Shown one piece after another: positions 4,913-5,443 of a stretch of DNA of 5,443 nucleotides. Made by a program: the position numbers and the translations under genes. Origin of the DNA: an uncultured Clostridia bacterium (GTDB taxonomy: Bacteria > Bacillota > Clostridia > Christensenellales > Aristaeellaceae); the NCBI GenBank assembly GCA_946496415.1, contig CAMMGP010000097.1:1-5443 (forward strand), written 5' to 3'. Within the stretch, counting starts at the first letter, position 1; the number at the start of each line of letters is the position of its first letter. The notes under the pieces are model-generated. The model was given only the letters and a program-made list of their open reading frames with translations. It was not told where the DNA came from and made no database searches.

Positions 4913-5443
4913 ACTCTTCTACGCGCGGCTGGCGCTTGACAACATCCGCAAAAACGCGCGGACGTATATCCCCTACATCCTCTCCTGTGTATTCACCGTG
5001 GCCATGACCTACATCCTCTACATGCTCCCGGAGGATCCCGGCCTCACGGGTACGCGCGGCGAGATCACCATCCGCTCGACGCTGGTGTTGGGCAGCTTCG
5101 TGGTGACCATCTTCGCGGTCATCTTCCTCTTTTACACCTCGAGCTTCCTCACCAAGCGGCGGCGCAAGGAGTTCGGCCTGCTCAACGTGCTGGGCATGGA
5201 GAAAAAGCATCTGGCGAAGATGATGTTCTTTGAGACGCTGTTCGTGGGGCTGTTCAGCGCGGTCGTTGGTCTGGCGCTGGGCGTGGCGCTCTCCAAGCTG
5301 GTGCTTCTGTTTTTGCTGAAGCTGCTGGACTTCGACGTGGCCTTTGGGCTGACATTCTCCCTGAAGGCGGCGCTGATCACACTCTTCCTCTTCGCGGCCA
5401 TCTTCCTGCTCATCCTGCTCAACAACATCCGCCTGGTACACTT
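4905..5443 (+). CDS. bceB: BceB-like FtsX-family ABC permease, N-terminal part (3' end outside window)
   Basis: The frame starts at ATG 4905, inside the last codons of bceA, with GGAGG at 4891-4895 placed 9 nt upstream, and runs open to the window end (179 complete codons). The opening MRKLFYARLALDNIRKNARTYIPYILSC is characteristic of BceB/VraG permeases: a short basic amphipathic segment, then the first helix (about 21-41). A second helix (59-82) leads into the cytoplasmic SFLTKRRRKEFGLLNVLGM segment of the FtsX domain, the expected contact with the ATPase. Helices at about 107-140 and 152-174 follow. Family members have about 620-670 residues, ten helices and a large extracellular domain between helices 7 and 8 that determines drug recognition and kinase interaction; that part is not in view. 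The gene forms one operon with bceA. Confidence 0.92.
   Translation, partial: MRKLFYARLALDNIRKNARTYIPYILSCVFTVAMTYILYMLPEDPGLTGTRGEITIRSTLVLGSFVVTIFAVIFLFYTSSFLTKRRRKEFGLLNVLGMEKKHLAKMMFFETLFVGLFSAVVGLALGVALSKLVLLFLLKLLDFDVAFGLTFSLKAALITLFLFAAIFLLILLNNIRLVH

Noticed and set aside
1..5443. CRISPR array, tRNA, rRNA, insertion sequence or attachment site
   Set aside because: No regularly spaced repeats, cloverleaf-like sequence, transposase or integrase frame, or flanking direct repeats were seen. Nearly all DNA is occupied by the seven genes, and the only gap over 150 bp (3920-4114) is explained by regulatory dyads.

Overview
The window is GC-rich, compact and carries Bacillota-style signals: Shine-Dalgarno sites such as AAGGAGG, extended -10 promoters, a U-tail terminator and a Bce-type peptide-antibiotic resistance module. 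The best guess is a high-GC member of the Clostridia (Eubacteriales), perhaps a gut or anaerobic isolate. This is inferred from codon use and gene content. There is no rRNA or other marker gene to prove it.

Left part (1-2841) holds three membrane transporter genes. The first is the C-terminal third of a MepA-like MATE efflux pump (1-512, +). Next is a small DMT/EamA transporter (576-1439, +) made of two strikingly similar halves. The third is a complete second MATE pump on the minus strand (1423-2841), whose 3' end overlaps the DMT gene by 17 bp. A hairpin around the DMT promoter covers its ribosome-binding site.

Middle part (2842-2950) is a 109-bp divergent promoter region. It drives the minus-strand MATE gene one way and a short BceS-type intramembrane-sensing histidine kinase (2951-3919) the other way. 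A near-perfect palindrome covers the -35 regions of both promoters. The kinase gene ends at a strong intrinsic terminator.

Right part (3920-5443) starts with a 195-bp regulatory region containing three consecutive inverted repeats. The third is a 13-bp-arm palindrome with a TTACA-N4-TGTAA core, followed by a directly repeated half-site. This is the architecture expected of a BceR-family response-regulator operator. It precedes bceA (ATP-binding subunit, 4115-4912) and the start of bceB (permease, 4905 to the window end).

In known modules BceAB both removes peptide antibiotics such as bacitracin or lantibiotics from their lipid targets and acts as the sensor that activates BceS. BceS phosphorylates BceR, which turns on bceAB. 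Here kinase, operator and transporter are present, but no response-regulator gene is visible: its usual place before the kinase is taken by the divergent MATE gene. The regulator must lie outside the window or be supplied by another system. That missing partner, the shared MATE/kinase palindrome and the duplicated DMT protein are the most interesting points. No wholly new system is evident.
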